Shown: piece after piece, positions 34,219 through 44,286 of the stretch
Position numbering within the stretch: position 1 is the stretch's first letter
How the letters are laid out: every line of letters begins with the position of its first letter
Source: Hippopus hippopus
Taxonomy: Eukaryota > Mollusca > Bivalvia > Cardiida > Cardiidae
DNA: 64,000 nucleotides
Assembly: GCA_946811185.2 (NCBI GenBank)
Contig: OX328106.1
Location: 41,800,311-41,864,310, forward strand
Reading direction: 5' to 3'
Position numbers and translations under genes: made by a program
The notes under the pieces: model-generated
The model's input: only the letters and a program-made list of their open reading frames with translations
Told to the model about the DNA's origin: nothing
Database searches by the model: none

Positions 34219-35889
34219 CCTCATAAAATGTGACATTTATAGTAAGAAAAAGATCTGTTTTATTTTTCAAAGTACCTCACAAGGTACATAGCACCGTAAA
34301 GATAAAAAGTAAGAGAAATGGTCCACCTGGCGTAGACATAAGCTGGCCACTTATACCACACGCACTATTTTCAGCCTGAATTATTCAAAGCATGTGAAAT
34401 CGCATATAAATTAAATTACTCTTTTTTTTTCTCAATATGTTTGCCAACGTCCTTTATCAATAAAGGTGAATGTAATTTGTTCTATGTACCCAAATCGTTC
34501 GCCATGTTTGTACGTAGGATATTCATACTATATACAAACACCTAGAGCGAATTTTTATTTTTAGTTTGGATCAATTACTTTTTTTTTAATGAAGGCCGTG
34601 GGCCGAAATATTGAAAAAAAAATAAATACATGTATTATAATTATTGTTATAATGTACTCTAAATCCCCACGAAGTTATTTCTCAGTGTGAATCATATATT
34701 TTGTGACCTTGCGCTGTAAAACCAAACACCGTCGATTTCCTTGAAACTAAATCTTGCTGACCTACACAATGTATTACACTGACCGTTATTTCCCCAAGAA
34801 TGGTCTTCTTACTGCAACAATAACACGGAATAAGAGCAACATTTATTGCTATCAAGGATTCATAGAATACAGTAACAGCGGCTATGTATTCTCACGCTGA
34901 CAACCACCCTGCCATGATACTCTTAAAAGCAATTCTTGATGACCTACACAAAATTCATACCATTATAGTGACCTAATTTCACCTCATTATGATCATCTTA
35001 CCACCACAAAAACGCAAACATAACAGAATGAGAACATAAGTGTTTGTTGACCTGTAAATTATATGTGTTAGTAAGTACCTACATCTCTCTATCTTTCGGC
35101 ATTTATGGATGAATTAATTAACAAGCGGATGGATCACTTACTTTGATCCTTGACTTATTGATGAACACGTGACGGACCATTAGCCGCTTTGAAGCCTTTG
35201 TTTTAGTTAGAGATCGGTGTTAACGATCCCCGTTTTTGTGGGGGCAGTCAATCAATTATCGAGCATTTTATGGCCAAGTTTTTTGTGTGTATCTTGTCGG
35301 TGTCTAACAATATGTTCATGGTATACGTATCAATGTCGAATTTGGAATGCGTAAATAGGAAACTGATAACACAGTGTTATGTGTGTTAGCGCAGTAACAT
35401 GGCAAGGAGCTTTGAGTTCTGTAAAAGCCATTAGAGGTAGTTATCGGACGATTGGTTCTATGTCTGTAAACACCAGCAATAAGTACTTAAACACTGGTGC
35501 TCCACGCCACAATCTTCGTTGTCATTCCGGGACCATGTAGATCAGGCTGCCCAGAAATGTGCTGTCTGATCTTTGATCTACACTGTCCGCTTTACTTTGA
35601 GACATTCTGATAACAACAACGTTGAAATAACATCGAGCAATGTCTGCATGATTGACTGAAAAATGTCCACATGTATTCGTGTACCAAATACTAATTGTGT
35701 TGGTGACCTGCAGTTTTTTAAGGAGATGTCAATGTTGTTTTCTCCTTTTTTGCCAAGAGACAATGAGTTTAATATGCCTGTAGCTAGCACAAATGGCTCT
35801 AATGAGAAACAGGCCTAGGTCAAAGACATAGAAATGTATTTTGTTCCTAATATGTAAACTTGGCCTCATAGACTGCTGAAAAAAAAAAT
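34219..35889. other. Gene-free region with an old tandem duplication
   Basis: No gene recognised. It contains a diverged tandem repeat (34754-35060) and a B hairpin fragment at about 35533-35592 (CATGTAGATCAGGCTGCC, then CTGTCTGATCTTTGATCTAC and ACTGTCCGC). Confidence 0.45.
34754..35060. repeat. Diverged tandem duplication, offset about 182 bp
   Basis: TTGCTGACCTACACA near 34753 recurs as TTGATGACCTACACA near 34935. In both units it is followed by an ACCG/ACCT-TTATTTC-like block, a TCTTCTTACTGCAACAA / TCATCTTACCACCACAA block, GGAATAAGAGCAACAT / AGAATGAGAACATAAG and TTTATTG / TTTGTTG. Confidence 0.4.
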
Positions 35890-36035
35890 CACCTGAAGCT
35901 CAGAAAGATTTTTATCTCAAAGACTTGACTAATCGAGGCGACGGTATTGATCCAAGATCAGGCTGCAATCCGATGTTGATCAGTGCCATCCGCAAAAACC
36001 GCTCATTGTTCTTGCCTTTGTCAATGAAATTGTAA
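35890..36035. mobile_element. Degenerate family B' MITE
   Basis: GCTCAGAAAGATTTTTATC, GACTTGACTAATCGAGG, GGTATTGATCCAAGATCAGG and GTGCCATCCGCAAAAACC parallel the copy at 33822-34218. Confidence 0.5.
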
Positions 36036-37409
36036 AAAACATTTAGCGCTATGTTGGGATGGGGAAAAAACACGATATTACTACTTATGATTGGTACAAA
36101 CATTGGGTCCTTTTACCATATTTTGAGTTGCCTTCTGCAGGTGTCTAAACAACTGTTTTCGTATTGTTTCGGAATAAAACGCTCTGTGTCTTAAACCGTC
36201 TGCTTCTGGTGATTCGACTTCATAAATCAGACATTTTTCATTCAGACGATTCACTTTCCTTGTCAAAATGATGTATGGAATCTAACTCGGTGATGTCATT
36301 CGCCACTTCGTGAATCTTTATAAAGACTATCACATTTTGATGACAGATTCAATTATGTTTTAGCTTCAACAATTGTCTTGTCATCCTGTTGACAAGCTCG
36401 GTCTTTTCGAGAGCAATCTTCTCGATGATTTGTTCGTCTTTGTACATTGCAAGGGGACGGAAAACGAGAGTACATTGTTGCCAAACACGCGCTGCAAGCA
36501 TTATTGTTATTTAGTGTGACTATAAAGTCATTTACTTTTCTGGAATATAACCGTCTCTCGATGGAGAAATGTCAGCGGTCGTCTGCAGACGATTTATGGT
36601 AATGTCTGAAATTTTTAAAAGGAACAGAAACTATCTGACAGAAATATGAAAGGATGATCGTGAATCTGCGCGTTTCTCAGACACAGTAGTTTAAGTGTTT
36701 CATCAAATATCTCGTAGTTCTATATTAAATATATATATATTTACACGAAATGTATACATCCTAGATGTTTGGAAACTTTGTATAAAAGGGATGAATCGCT
36801 TGTACAAGCACAACAAACGCATGAATTCCGTCGGAATTTCCATCAGAGATATACATTTGTTGTGGCCTTTGGTCATATGAAAATCGACTCTGTAATTTTT
36901 TCTAATATGTGAATTTTCAACCGTTCTCATAACATTAAGTATAATTGTGTAGAATTTTAAAAAACCTAATTATTATAATCTGAATCTTAATATTCTTTTC
37001 AAAAAAGTTCAAAGTGAACATTCCACATTGGAAATAATGCACATGAAAATGGCTTCAAGCAACAAAGGAATTAAATCAGTATCATGCCTTGATTTCAAGA
37101 AAAATTAAATAATTGAAATAATGAATACATTTGCAGTAAACAGAGTTTTTCTAAAATTATCAATACTATACAGACTATTGGGACTGTTTCGTGGAATAGA
37201 ACCCAAAGTGTTTGATCTTAGAAAACAAAAAGCAACACAGATTAACATTATAAACAACAACAACAACAAAGTATAAAACCTCACAGAGAGAGAGAGAGAA
37301 AGAACAGCAACACAAAACATATCATAAATAACAACAAATTAAATCGGACCCGTTTTTTATTTCTCTTGTGCCTTACAAGGAACGAAGTTGTTGTAGTCCC
37401 CTTGAATTG
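36036..37409. other. Gene-free region, nothing recognised
   Basis: A minus-strand stretch at 36081-36266 encodes about 61 protein-like codons but has no ATG at its start and no family match. A GAGAGAGAGAG run lies near 37285. Otherwise AT-rich single-copy DNA. Confidence 0.35.
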
Positions 37410-37621
37410 TTAATCCTTATTCTGCTAAATAACTAAAATGAAATTTTCAATTCGATCGTAAAAACCCAAATAATGCTATATCAAAAGAATATTTTGGGGA
37501 ACAATATCTCCTTCTCGAACAGTGTAGATCCAAGATCAGACTGCACGTTTTGTGCAGTCTGATCTTGATCTACACTGTCCGCAAAAGGTCAGTGAGTCGC
37601 GATTAGCTGTCTAAGGGTTAA
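37410..37621 (+). mobile_element. Family B piggyBac-like MITE, intact
   Basis: TTAATCCTTATTCTGCTAAA at left, TAGCTGTCTAAGGGTTAA at right, TTAA on both sides. The hairpin at about 37515-37580 is complete, with GTAGATCCAAGATCAGACTGC and GCAGTCTGATCTTGATCTAC. Confidence 0.94.
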
Positions 37622-37671
37622 TAGTTTGATACCCGGTAAATTACTTAGATCAAAATAAATATTTCATCTCC

Positions 37672-37884
37672 TTAACCCTGACCCTGCAAAATAACTGAAA
37701 ATAAACATTTTCTGTAGGTGTTTATAAGACCAGTTTTTTGCAACATAAAGGTTGAATTGACGAGAAAATCTCACAAGTTTCAGACAATATAGATGGACGA
37801 TCCGACTGCACGTTCTGCGCAGCTTAATCTTGGTCTAAATTGTTAGCAAAACCAGCTGAGGTATCTTGGAAATCCTACGGGTTC
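37672..37884 (+). mobile_element. Old degenerate family B MITE
   Basis: TTAACCCTGACCCTGCAAAA at left and TCCTACGGGTTCAGC at right. The hairpin GACAATATAGATGGACGATC / GCTTAATCTTGGTCTAAATTG is recognisable but diverged. It lies 50 bp from an intact B copy, so two insertions of different age sit side by side. Confidence 0.7.
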
Positions 37885-38888
37885 AGCAAACACTATTTAA
37901 CATCCGGGACCTTTTAGCAATTCAGTTAACACAGTGAAACGCGGAACAGTTGATATAAATGCTAACTGTGACGCTAAAATGTAAGTTTTTTTCACTCCGT
38001 GAAGTCCTATTTTTGTGGGGGTCGGAGTTTTCCTGAGCCCATTGTTCCCCTTTGGATTTTCGAAGGATCTGTGCTGAACTTTTCATGACAACCTCTAGTC
38101 CCATGCATTGCCAACTGTTTGCCATTCATTTGAATTACTTTCTTCCGGCTTTATTGCGCTTTTAACAACAATCTATTCATATCACTAGTACATCTCATGC
38201 TTGGTTTCACTGGTGGTTATGTTGGGCTCTGTAGTGTCTTACCAAGTTGTGCCACGTGGCATGCATGAAAACTGTTGGAATAAAATAGCATCGCAATTGG
38301 AAGTGCGTGCAATGTTTAATTGAATTTGGAAATAAAAAGTGCAGGTAGATTAGTCAGTTAGTCCTGGATTTTCAAGCCCAAAGATTCTTTAATCAAAGTG
38401 TCTGACAGTATATCGGGCTGTTTAGGCCCAAGATCAGGCTGCATTCCTGTAAAAATATATCAAGTTAACACACGTCAAAGTATAATTTGTTAATGTTGAT
38501 CTATTGTGCCGTTGATACAGCATAATTTTTTGTAATGTGCTCTCGGAAATGAAAGTTAGCGGCTTGGAATGCCAGTATGTTTTGTTCAGTGTAAGCTTCT
38601 AAGTGAACTGTATATTTTTGTAACGAGCAAAGTAAAGTTTTCTATCAGTTGACATGTCAATATTACACGACTATCCAATGTTTTAAATACGTGCTACTAT
38701 CTGAAACTGACATGCATCCGGGACGTTGGATGCAAGCAGTGCAGGATGCTCTCAAAAGCAACCAGAGCTGCCTGATGCAACTCTTTCAAATAAGAGAAAA
38801 ATCATTAACGTGAAACTATTTTTTTAGATGTCAACTAAGGACCAAATCAGTATGCAGCTTTACCATTATCTTTTTATGCCAGATATAC
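37885..38888. other. Gene-free region, nothing recognised
   Basis: A minus-strand ATG-initiated open frame of 67 codons (37922-38125) has no recognisable domain. A short CCAAGATCAGGCTGCATTCC near 38428 recalls half of a B hairpin. Confidence 0.35.
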
Positions 38889-38947
38889 TAACCCTTATCC
38901 TGCTAAATAAGTGAAATGAAAAATTTAAAGCCGATAGTAAAACTCGA
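38889..38947 (+). repeat. Left-end fragment of family B
   Basis: CTAACCCTTATCCTGCTAAA, then GTGAAATGAAA and AAGCCGATAGTAAAACTCG, match the first 58 bases of B and then stop abruptly. Confidence 0.75.
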
Positions 38948-39044
38948 TTCATCGATCAAGAAATGTAAATATTAAGAGACATTTAGGGCTTACAAAGTTG
39001 GGTAAAACATGTAACATGGACAAAAAAGAACAAAAGACAATGTC

Positions 39045-39256
39045 TTAACCCTTAGGCTGCTAAGCGCAACTAACTGACCTTTTGCGGACAGCGTAGATCA
39101 AGATCAGACTGCACAGAATATGCAGTCTGATCTTGGATCTACACTGTCCGATAAGGAGGTAACTTTCCTCCAAAAATACCTTTCAAACTGCAATAGTTAA
39201 ATTTTTACTTTTGGTTTGAAAGTTTAATTTCTTTTATTCAGCAGGATAAGCGTTAA
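39045..39256 (-). mobile_element. Family B piggyBac-like MITE, intact
   Basis: TTAACCCTTAGGCTGCTAAG at left, TTCAGCAGGATAAGCGTTAA at right, TTAA on both sides, complete hairpin at about 39083-39150. Confidence 0.94.
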
Positions 39257-39404
39257 GATTAGCAAGCTTTATTTCTAAAACTGCATTAGTAGTAAAGGGT
39301 GTATGTTGTTCGTAGGGCTGAGTAACATAACTTCTTTTTGTAGATACCAATCCGTACAAGAGCAATAAGTTCACACAAAAATCGATCGATATCTCTTTTT
39401 GGAA

Positions 39405-39697
39405 TTGATGTTTTCAGTGGCCTAAACTCTTCCAGTTTCCAGCAGACTGCGCTGTAGTGTGCTACATTCACACGTTTTATGATATACCAAAATTGTAAAG
39501 AGATGCTCGGATACACGTGCCGTTGAGTGAATCTTAATTCTCGTCAATGCATATGGAGTAATTGATAAAAATACGACAAGCCTAATAAAACAGATAGCTA
39601 TAAAATACATGACAATTTTATCAGCAGGCTTCTTGTCAGCGAACAAAGTGGAATAAATCATAGCGCACTGCTCGAGTATCGGATGACCAATTATTTG
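39405..39697 (-). pseudogene. Possible decayed GPCR fragment (TM6-TM7-helix 8)
   Basis: On the minus strand one frame gives a basic stretch then a hydrophobic segment with a TPY proline (DKIVMYFIAICFIR...FLSITPYAL), like TM6 of rhodopsin-type receptors. About 29 codons later, in a neighbouring frame, NVAHYSAVCWKLEEFR fits the spacing of N7.45-x-A-x-(NPxxY)-x5-F-R. Asn, Pro and Tyr of NPxxY are replaced by Y, S and C. One frameshift separates the parts. No flanking exon is seen. This is a motif-spacing inference that could be chance. Confidence 0.3.
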
Positions 39698-39978
39698 CTA
39701 TAAATGGAACCGCACAAAATATGATGTATTCATTTAGAATGAGATGGGAGAAAGAGGCCGTAAAATAAACAACTTCGAGATAAACAAGCAACATGGCTTT
39801 TGTGATTTTTCCAGTGTCGAGTTACGACCATTGAATGGCAATTTATATTCAATAAATTAGTTCAGGAGGATGTTATGACCACCAATAAGGATAAGATGTC
39901 AGACCACTGGGCAATAAAAAATCTGTGGTCATTTACAAGTCCTGTCATAGTAGTGGGTATTGGAAATAATGCACATTA

Positions 39979-40513
39979 TTAACCCTCTATGAAGTTTGAA
40001 TGTTCGGAAGCAGAAATGTGGCGGGTAGTTTGGATTGTGGGGCCATGAGATTCAGCATGATGTTGGAAAGACCCTTGGCGTCTAACATACTGTTGTCTCC
40101 AGAGCTTGGGCAAGGTTTCAAAACTTTGTTACAAGTAGCCTTGTGGTGGCAGAGAAAAGACGGCATCTGCTGTCGAAGGTCGTAATCGATCATCCATGTT
40201 CGCAGATAGAATTCTATGTATACCACAGCAAGCCAGCTTCGCATCGACCTTCAGACCGCATCTTCGGTCAAGGTATCTATACAAACAATCCACCCAAGGT
40301 TGTACGAAAAAGGTTTTCGGTCGAAAAGACCATGTATACGCATTTTGATTTCTCGGAACCACTGTCGACAACGGTATGAGGGAACCATTTTGATAACCTG
40401 CCCTCTTTTTTGTGATTGCAGGAACTGCCCAGACTACGCAATTTCCCGTAATGTTTTCAAAAAACTTATTTCTTAGGGTTGTTAAAACACTGGATTGTTT
40501 GGCAAAGGGTCAA
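39979..40513 (+). mobile_element. Longer C-related element with non-MITE interior
   Basis: The right end is family C: CCGTAATGTTTTCAAAAAAC, TTAGGGTTGTTAAAAC, GGATTGTTTGGCAAAGGGT, with final TTAA mutated to TCAA. A TTAACCCTCTATG at 39979 may be the left end. The interior of about 430 bp is not C MITE sequence and contains the transposase-like relic below, so this could be a deletion derivative of the autonomous parent. Confidence 0.4.
40143..40476 (+). pseudogene. Possible piggyBac transposase relic
   Basis: In one frame IEFYVY (40206-40223) with a following K-P and DRIFGQG (from 40254) resemble the Y-x-F-E-V-Y-x-G-K...FGKG segment of piggyBac-derived transposases. After an in-frame TGA the same frame continues with HFDN (Asp at 40392-40394), then LPSFL and LQEL, resembling the FDNFFTS...LLxxL segment that holds the second catalytic Asp. 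The order and spacing (about 46 codons) are plausible. No first (DE) or third catalytic site is seen. The location between C-like ends supports the reading. Confidence 0.4.
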
Positions 40514-40748
40514 AGGTTCCGTGAGAAGGCACTAATTATTCGATAAATTCCGAAATAATATTTTGTCACAGCCATCAAACCTAACAAAGTATCAAATGTT
40601 CTGCTATTAATTCATCATCTACGGTCAATTTGTAAATGGTGTAATTTTCCCTAAATACATCAAGGCAATTTATGACTTCGTATTACAAGAAAACGCCAAA
40701 TTCCCGGGTCATAAATCATTGAGAACCATTTATTTGTTGGCTGTCTTT

Positions 40749-41015
40749 ATGTTATTGTTTCTAGACACGCTGAGTTGGGGAGCAGTTCTTGTGATTCAAT
40801 TGATCCTAGATGTCAATATGGTACCAGTAGAGGAGTGTTTCTGTCCTGCAGCAAACATTGCGACAAAAGGAGAGAGTTGTTTGAACTTTTTGCCAGAAAT
40901 TTGTTCACAATTATTTCCGTATGTTAAACCTTATTTCATGTTCATAATCAGCACTTTGAAAAGCATCACTGTCACCTGCTTTAATGAGCTAAACCTGACG
41001 AATGAAAATAGTTGA
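40749..41015 (+). CDS. Unrecognised 88-codon open frame, doubtful
   Basis: It starts with ATG, has a hydrophobic N-terminus (MLLFLDTLSWGAVLVIQLIL) that could be a signal or membrane segment, and contains four Cys before a second hydrophobic stretch. No family is recognised, the start context is poor, and AT-rich DNA easily yields hydrophobic frames. Could be a small secreted or membrane peptide, or chance. Confidence 0.1.
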   Translation: MLLFLDTLSWGAVLVIQLILDVNMVPVEECFCPAANIATKGESCLNFLPEICSQLFPYVKPYFMFIISTLKSITVTCFNELNLTNENS

Positions 41016-41142
41016 CAAATGCAACCATATCTTCATCCTTTTAGATTGTCAACAGATACAGTAAAGCTGCACATATTTTGCCGTCTGACCTTGAATTATA
41101 TATAAGATGCCGTAATTCAATGTATGGGGCCAAGTTAGATAT

Positions 41143-41401
41143 GAGCCATCCTTTGGCAAAAGGGGACTCAAAGCATCTCGTGAGGCATGATACCATGTAA
41201 GTCATCGCATGATCATGGATCCATAAAGTACATTTCGTCTAACAAACGACTGAATCATAAGGTTCACTGGTCCTTTGACATACAGAAAATTGACCAATAG
41301 CGAAGTTTCGGCCCAGGTCTGCCTGCGCGCACTGCGCAGGCTGACCTGGGTCGATACTTTTCGCAGATGCATGAAACCCCTTTTTTCACTAAGCATGGCT
41401 T
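41143..41401 (-). mobile_element. Family A MITE
   Basis: GAGCCATCCTTTGGCAAAAGG at left, TTCACTAAGCATGGCTT at right, ATAT on both sides. Hairpin at about 41314-41350: CAGGTCTGCCTGCGC / GCGCAGGCTGACCTG. Confidence 0.93.
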
Positions 41402-41540
41402 ATATATTTTTGTGTGTAAAACACTGAAAAATTCCACACTATGTAGTTTTCTGCATGTGCCAGCTATTGCCTTACCATTTAAAGTCGGATATAAAAACTG
41501 ATTGGGGTTTAGTTTAAGAATAAAAATCAGAATATTCCCT

Positions 41541-41752
41541 TTAACCCTTATCCTACTAAATAACTGAAATGGAACTTTCAAACCGATAGTAAAAACCAAA
41601 ATGTTGCTATTTCAAAGATATATTTCAGGGAAAAATATCTTCGTGTCGGACAGTGTATATCCAAGATCAGACATCACGTTCTGTGCAGTCTGATCTTGAT
41701 CTACATTGTCCGCAAAAGGTCAGTGAGTCGCGCTTTGCAGCCTAAGGGTTAA
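41541..41752 (+). mobile_element. Family B piggyBac-like MITE, intact
   Basis: TTAACCCTTATCCTACTAAA at left, TTTGCAGCCTAAGGGTTAA at right, TTAA on both sides, hairpin at about 41650-41712 with a few arm mismatches (GACATCACG). Confidence 0.94.
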
Positions 41753-41779
41753 GCCATAGGCGAAAAGATGAGTTTTTTG

Positions 41780-41832
41780 CGTGCGACTGCACTGCACAGA
41801 ACGTGTAGTCTGATCATTGATCTTTACCGTCC
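41780..41832 (-). repeat. Orphan family B hairpin core
   Basis: TGCGACTGCACTGCACAGAA, CGTGTAGTCTGATC and TTTACCGTCC match loop and right arm of B without termini. Confidence 0.45.
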
Positions 41833-41860
41833 ATATGTTAAGCTTTGTCAAGTCAAGCTT

Positions 41861-42070
41861 AAAAGATTAAAATCTTTCTCAGTTTCAGATGGTTGTATTT
41901 TCAACCGTATAGAAAGAGGTAAGTCATGCATAAAAGATTATCTAAATCTTTCCAAGTTTCAGGGAATTGTAATTTTAGCCGTCGAAAAAGGTTAGTATAG
42001 CGTAAAAGATTCTTTAAATCTTTCCAAGTTTCAGATGAGTGCATTTTCTGCCGTCGAAAGAGACCAAGTT
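41861..42070 (+). repeat. Three tandem units of about 71 bp
   Basis: Units start at 41861, 41932 and 42004. Each has AAAAGATT, AAATCTTTC and AGTTTCAG, a variable TTGTATTTT-like stretch, then CCGT-GAAAGAG. AAAGATT...AATCTTT makes a small inverted repeat in each unit. Not seen elsewhere in the window. Confidence 0.85.
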
Positions 42071-42093
42071 TAAAAAGTTTTGCTCTGAAAGTT

Positions 42094-42327
42094 TTAACCA
42101 TGAGACTGCTGAGCGCGACTCAACGCGCTTTTGCGGCCAGTGTAGATCAAGATCAGACTGCACAGAACGTGCAGTCTGATCTTGGATTTACACTGTCCGA
42201 TAAAAAGATATCTCCACCCCACCCCACCCCCCACACACACAAAAAAAACTTTGGAATTGCCATATTTGGGTTTTTTTACTATCGGTTGGAAAATTATAAT
42301 TAACTTAATTAGCAGGTTAAGTGTTAA
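42094..42327 (-). mobile_element. Family B MITE with C/CA-rich expansion
   Basis: TTAACCATGAGACTGCTGAG at left, TTAGCAGGTTAAGTGTTAA at right. Complete hairpin (about 42135-42200). The spacer after the hairpin has expanded into CACCCC and CACACAC repeats, which mirrors the TG/G expansion in the B copy at 29801. Confidence 0.92.
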
Positions 42328-42486
42328 ACGTCGTTAAATACCGTATGCACTGTTTTCGGTTTTCGGTTTTCGTTTCGGGCATTGGGCGATGACTCAATAA
42401 CCTCACAAAGTGCTTTGATAAAGAAGACAGCTGTTCCAATTAAAACTTATGTAGCTGTAAGTCTTATTTCAGATGCAAATAGCTCT

Positions 42487-42686
42487 TTAATCCTTTACCA
42501 AACAATCCTGTGCTGTAACGATCTTGGAAAAAAAGCCTTTTGAAAACATTATGGGAAAAGGAGAAAATGCTGGTAACCAGCATTTTCTCCTTTTACCAAA
42601 TGTTGTTGTTTTTTTACCCTTTTGGAGACAAATTGTGCTATTTGGGTCATCTACAATTGTTTTCAGCTTTTTTGGTAAAGGGTAAA
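42487..42686 (-). mobile_element. Family C MITE, shortened right side
   Basis: TTAATCCTTTACCAAACAATCC at left, perfect palindrome core at about 42558-42592, and TTTGGTAAAGGGTAAA at right. Part of the right half is deleted and poly-T has expanded. Confidence 0.85.
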
Positions 42687-42723
42687 TGGGTTATGCTTTC
42701 TCGATACATCCGTTTTACCCTTA

Positions 42724-42990
42724 ACTTGCTTGTTTGTATTGGAGTTAAACGCCGTTTTAACCGCCTAGGTCATATCACGGCGGCCAGAGCACCTAAACAT
42801 GTGTTTCCTGGCTTTCTTACACCGGTACTGACACAACTTTCTTTCTAAGCCACTGACTACTTTCTCACATGCATTAGAGATGAGAGACGAAAAATCTCCG
42901 TAAAGAAAGTTTGCCTCAATCGTGTTTTGAACTCGCAACCACCAGGTCAAGATTCGGATACGCTAACCACTGAGCTTCCCGGGCGGGCTC
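42724..42990 (-). mobile_element. tRNA-derived SINE, CAAACAA-tailed subfamily
   Basis: Minus strand: tRNA-like head (GGGAAGCTCAGTGGTTAGCG, then GTGGTTGCGAGTTCAAAAC), body CACTGACTAC-type block, and 3' module CGTGATATGACC, CGGCGTTTAACTCC and CAAACAAGC tail. The flanks CGTTTTACCCTTA and CGTTTACTCTTA may be a diverged target duplication. Same subfamily as 45396-45650. Confidence 0.85.
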
Positions 42991-43044
42991 GTTTACTCTT
43001 ATAAAGACGACAAAATGTTAGAGTTGTCTTGATAGACAGCATTT

Positions 43045-43121
43045 CGTCGGTTAACTTCAAAAACCTCGTAACTACAGCTTGTTTCAAGCTGTAGTTACGA
43101 GGTTTTTGAAGTAAACCGACG
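43045..43121. repeat. Element G: 77-bp hairpin, 37-bp arms
   Basis: CGTCGGTTAACTTCAAAAAC with CTCGTAACTACAGCTTG pairs with its mirror across a 3-base TTT loop, with a single mismatch in 37 pairs. Beyond the stem, weaker pairing continues (GACAGCATTT / GATTTGCAGAC). Confidence 0.85.
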
Positions 43122-43167
43122 ATTTGCAGACGAAATTTCACTATGTGGCTCAAATCAGCCATGTTAG

Positions 43168-43292
43168 TTTGAAAGGATAGAAAGCATTGTTGGAAAAAAG
43201 AAAATGGTTACCAGCATTTTCTCATTTTCGAACAATGTCTTCAAAATCCTTCTACTAAATTGTCGTAAAACTTGGCATTCTATGATAAAGGA
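43168..43292 (+). mobile_element. Partial family C MITE
   Basis: GATAGAAAGCATTGTTGG, AAAATGGTTACCAGCATTTTC and a right end resembling TCGTAAAACTTGGC...GATAAAGGATG. The left third is missing and one palindrome arm is shortened. Confidence 0.75.
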
Positions 43293-43388
43293 TGAAGAAA
43301 AGTAGTGCAAAATCAGAATGAGTTACAGTTTGTTTTCTAGCTCACTGAGTACACAGAATCAGACCAGACACACGGCAAAGGAACCCTA

Positions 43389-43575
43389 GGTCTGTATTCA
43401 CCAACCACTCTTAAAACCGATCTTAGTCTTATTCTCCAGAATTTTCAAATTTTGAAAGTAAAACAAATCCTGATTTGTAAAATAAATTCTGATTTGTTTT
43501 ACTTTCAAAATTTAAAAAATCTTGGAGAATAAGGTGACTAAGAATGTTCCTAGGAACGGTTGGTGACTACGGACC
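43389..43575. mobile_element. Element H: long inverted-repeat MITE
   Basis: GTCTGTATTCACCAACCA at left is mirrored by GGTTGGTGACTACGGAC at right. Inner arms TTATTCTCCAGAATTTT / CTTGGAGAATAAG and GAAAGTAAAACAAATC / GATTTGTTTTACTTTC pair in turn, giving about 85-bp arms. Confidence 0.8.
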
Positions 43576-44286
43576 ACGTTATCGATGACAAAACGTGGGT
43601 ACTGAAAAATTACTTCAACACTCTATCCCACTTTGCATTATTCAAGAGCCACCGTTTTTTACCCACAGAATGCATTATATTGTCGAAATCAAATTCCAAA
43701 TGTTTTATTGTAATGTGTTCTTTCAAAGTGACGTTTATAGGCTCAAATTGCATTATATCGTCGCACCAGGTTTTTAGAATCTTGAAATAAAACCTGTAAT
43801 GTCAATATGTCCAACGCTGGTGACATTTATTTGAAATATACGAACTTGATTAGCCTGTTTCTCTATAGAGGTATTTGGTTGCAATTTGTAATATACCCTT
43901 CAGAAACAGTGACCTTAACCTCTCATTTACTTCTCGTTTGAGGGAAAAATTAGCATTCAAAAATGGTCTGGTTTCTGTTTTTATCCGACATAATTTTGCC
44001 CCCTCTCTTTTTTTTTTTAAGTAAAAAGCCTTGATTGAATTATGTAATTTTATATTAAGGGTAAATAGGCAATTTACGTAAATTTTTATTTCAAACTATC
44101 GTTGAATGAAGAAAACTAGACGGGAAAATGGAACTCAGTGTGTATAGAACGGTATCCGTCCTAAATCATTACGACGCACAGACGATTATTTCGTCCAGCA
44201 ACGGGCCACTTTTGAAAACAAAATGGAAACAAGAAAATTTACTCGTAACGACCGTTTTCACTTCCTTTCGCCTATTTTGTACATAT
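43576..44286. other. Gene-free DNA, nothing recognised
   Basis: No element and no protein-like open frame identified. Confidence 0.35.

Noticed and set aside
37922..38125. 67-codon ATG-initiated minus-strand open frame
   Set aside because: Composition looks somewhat protein-like, but no domain, partner exon or element context supports it.
42540..42848. 102-codon plus-strand open frame
   Set aside because: It runs through the C palindrome and into a reverse SINE, so it is composed of repeat sequence.
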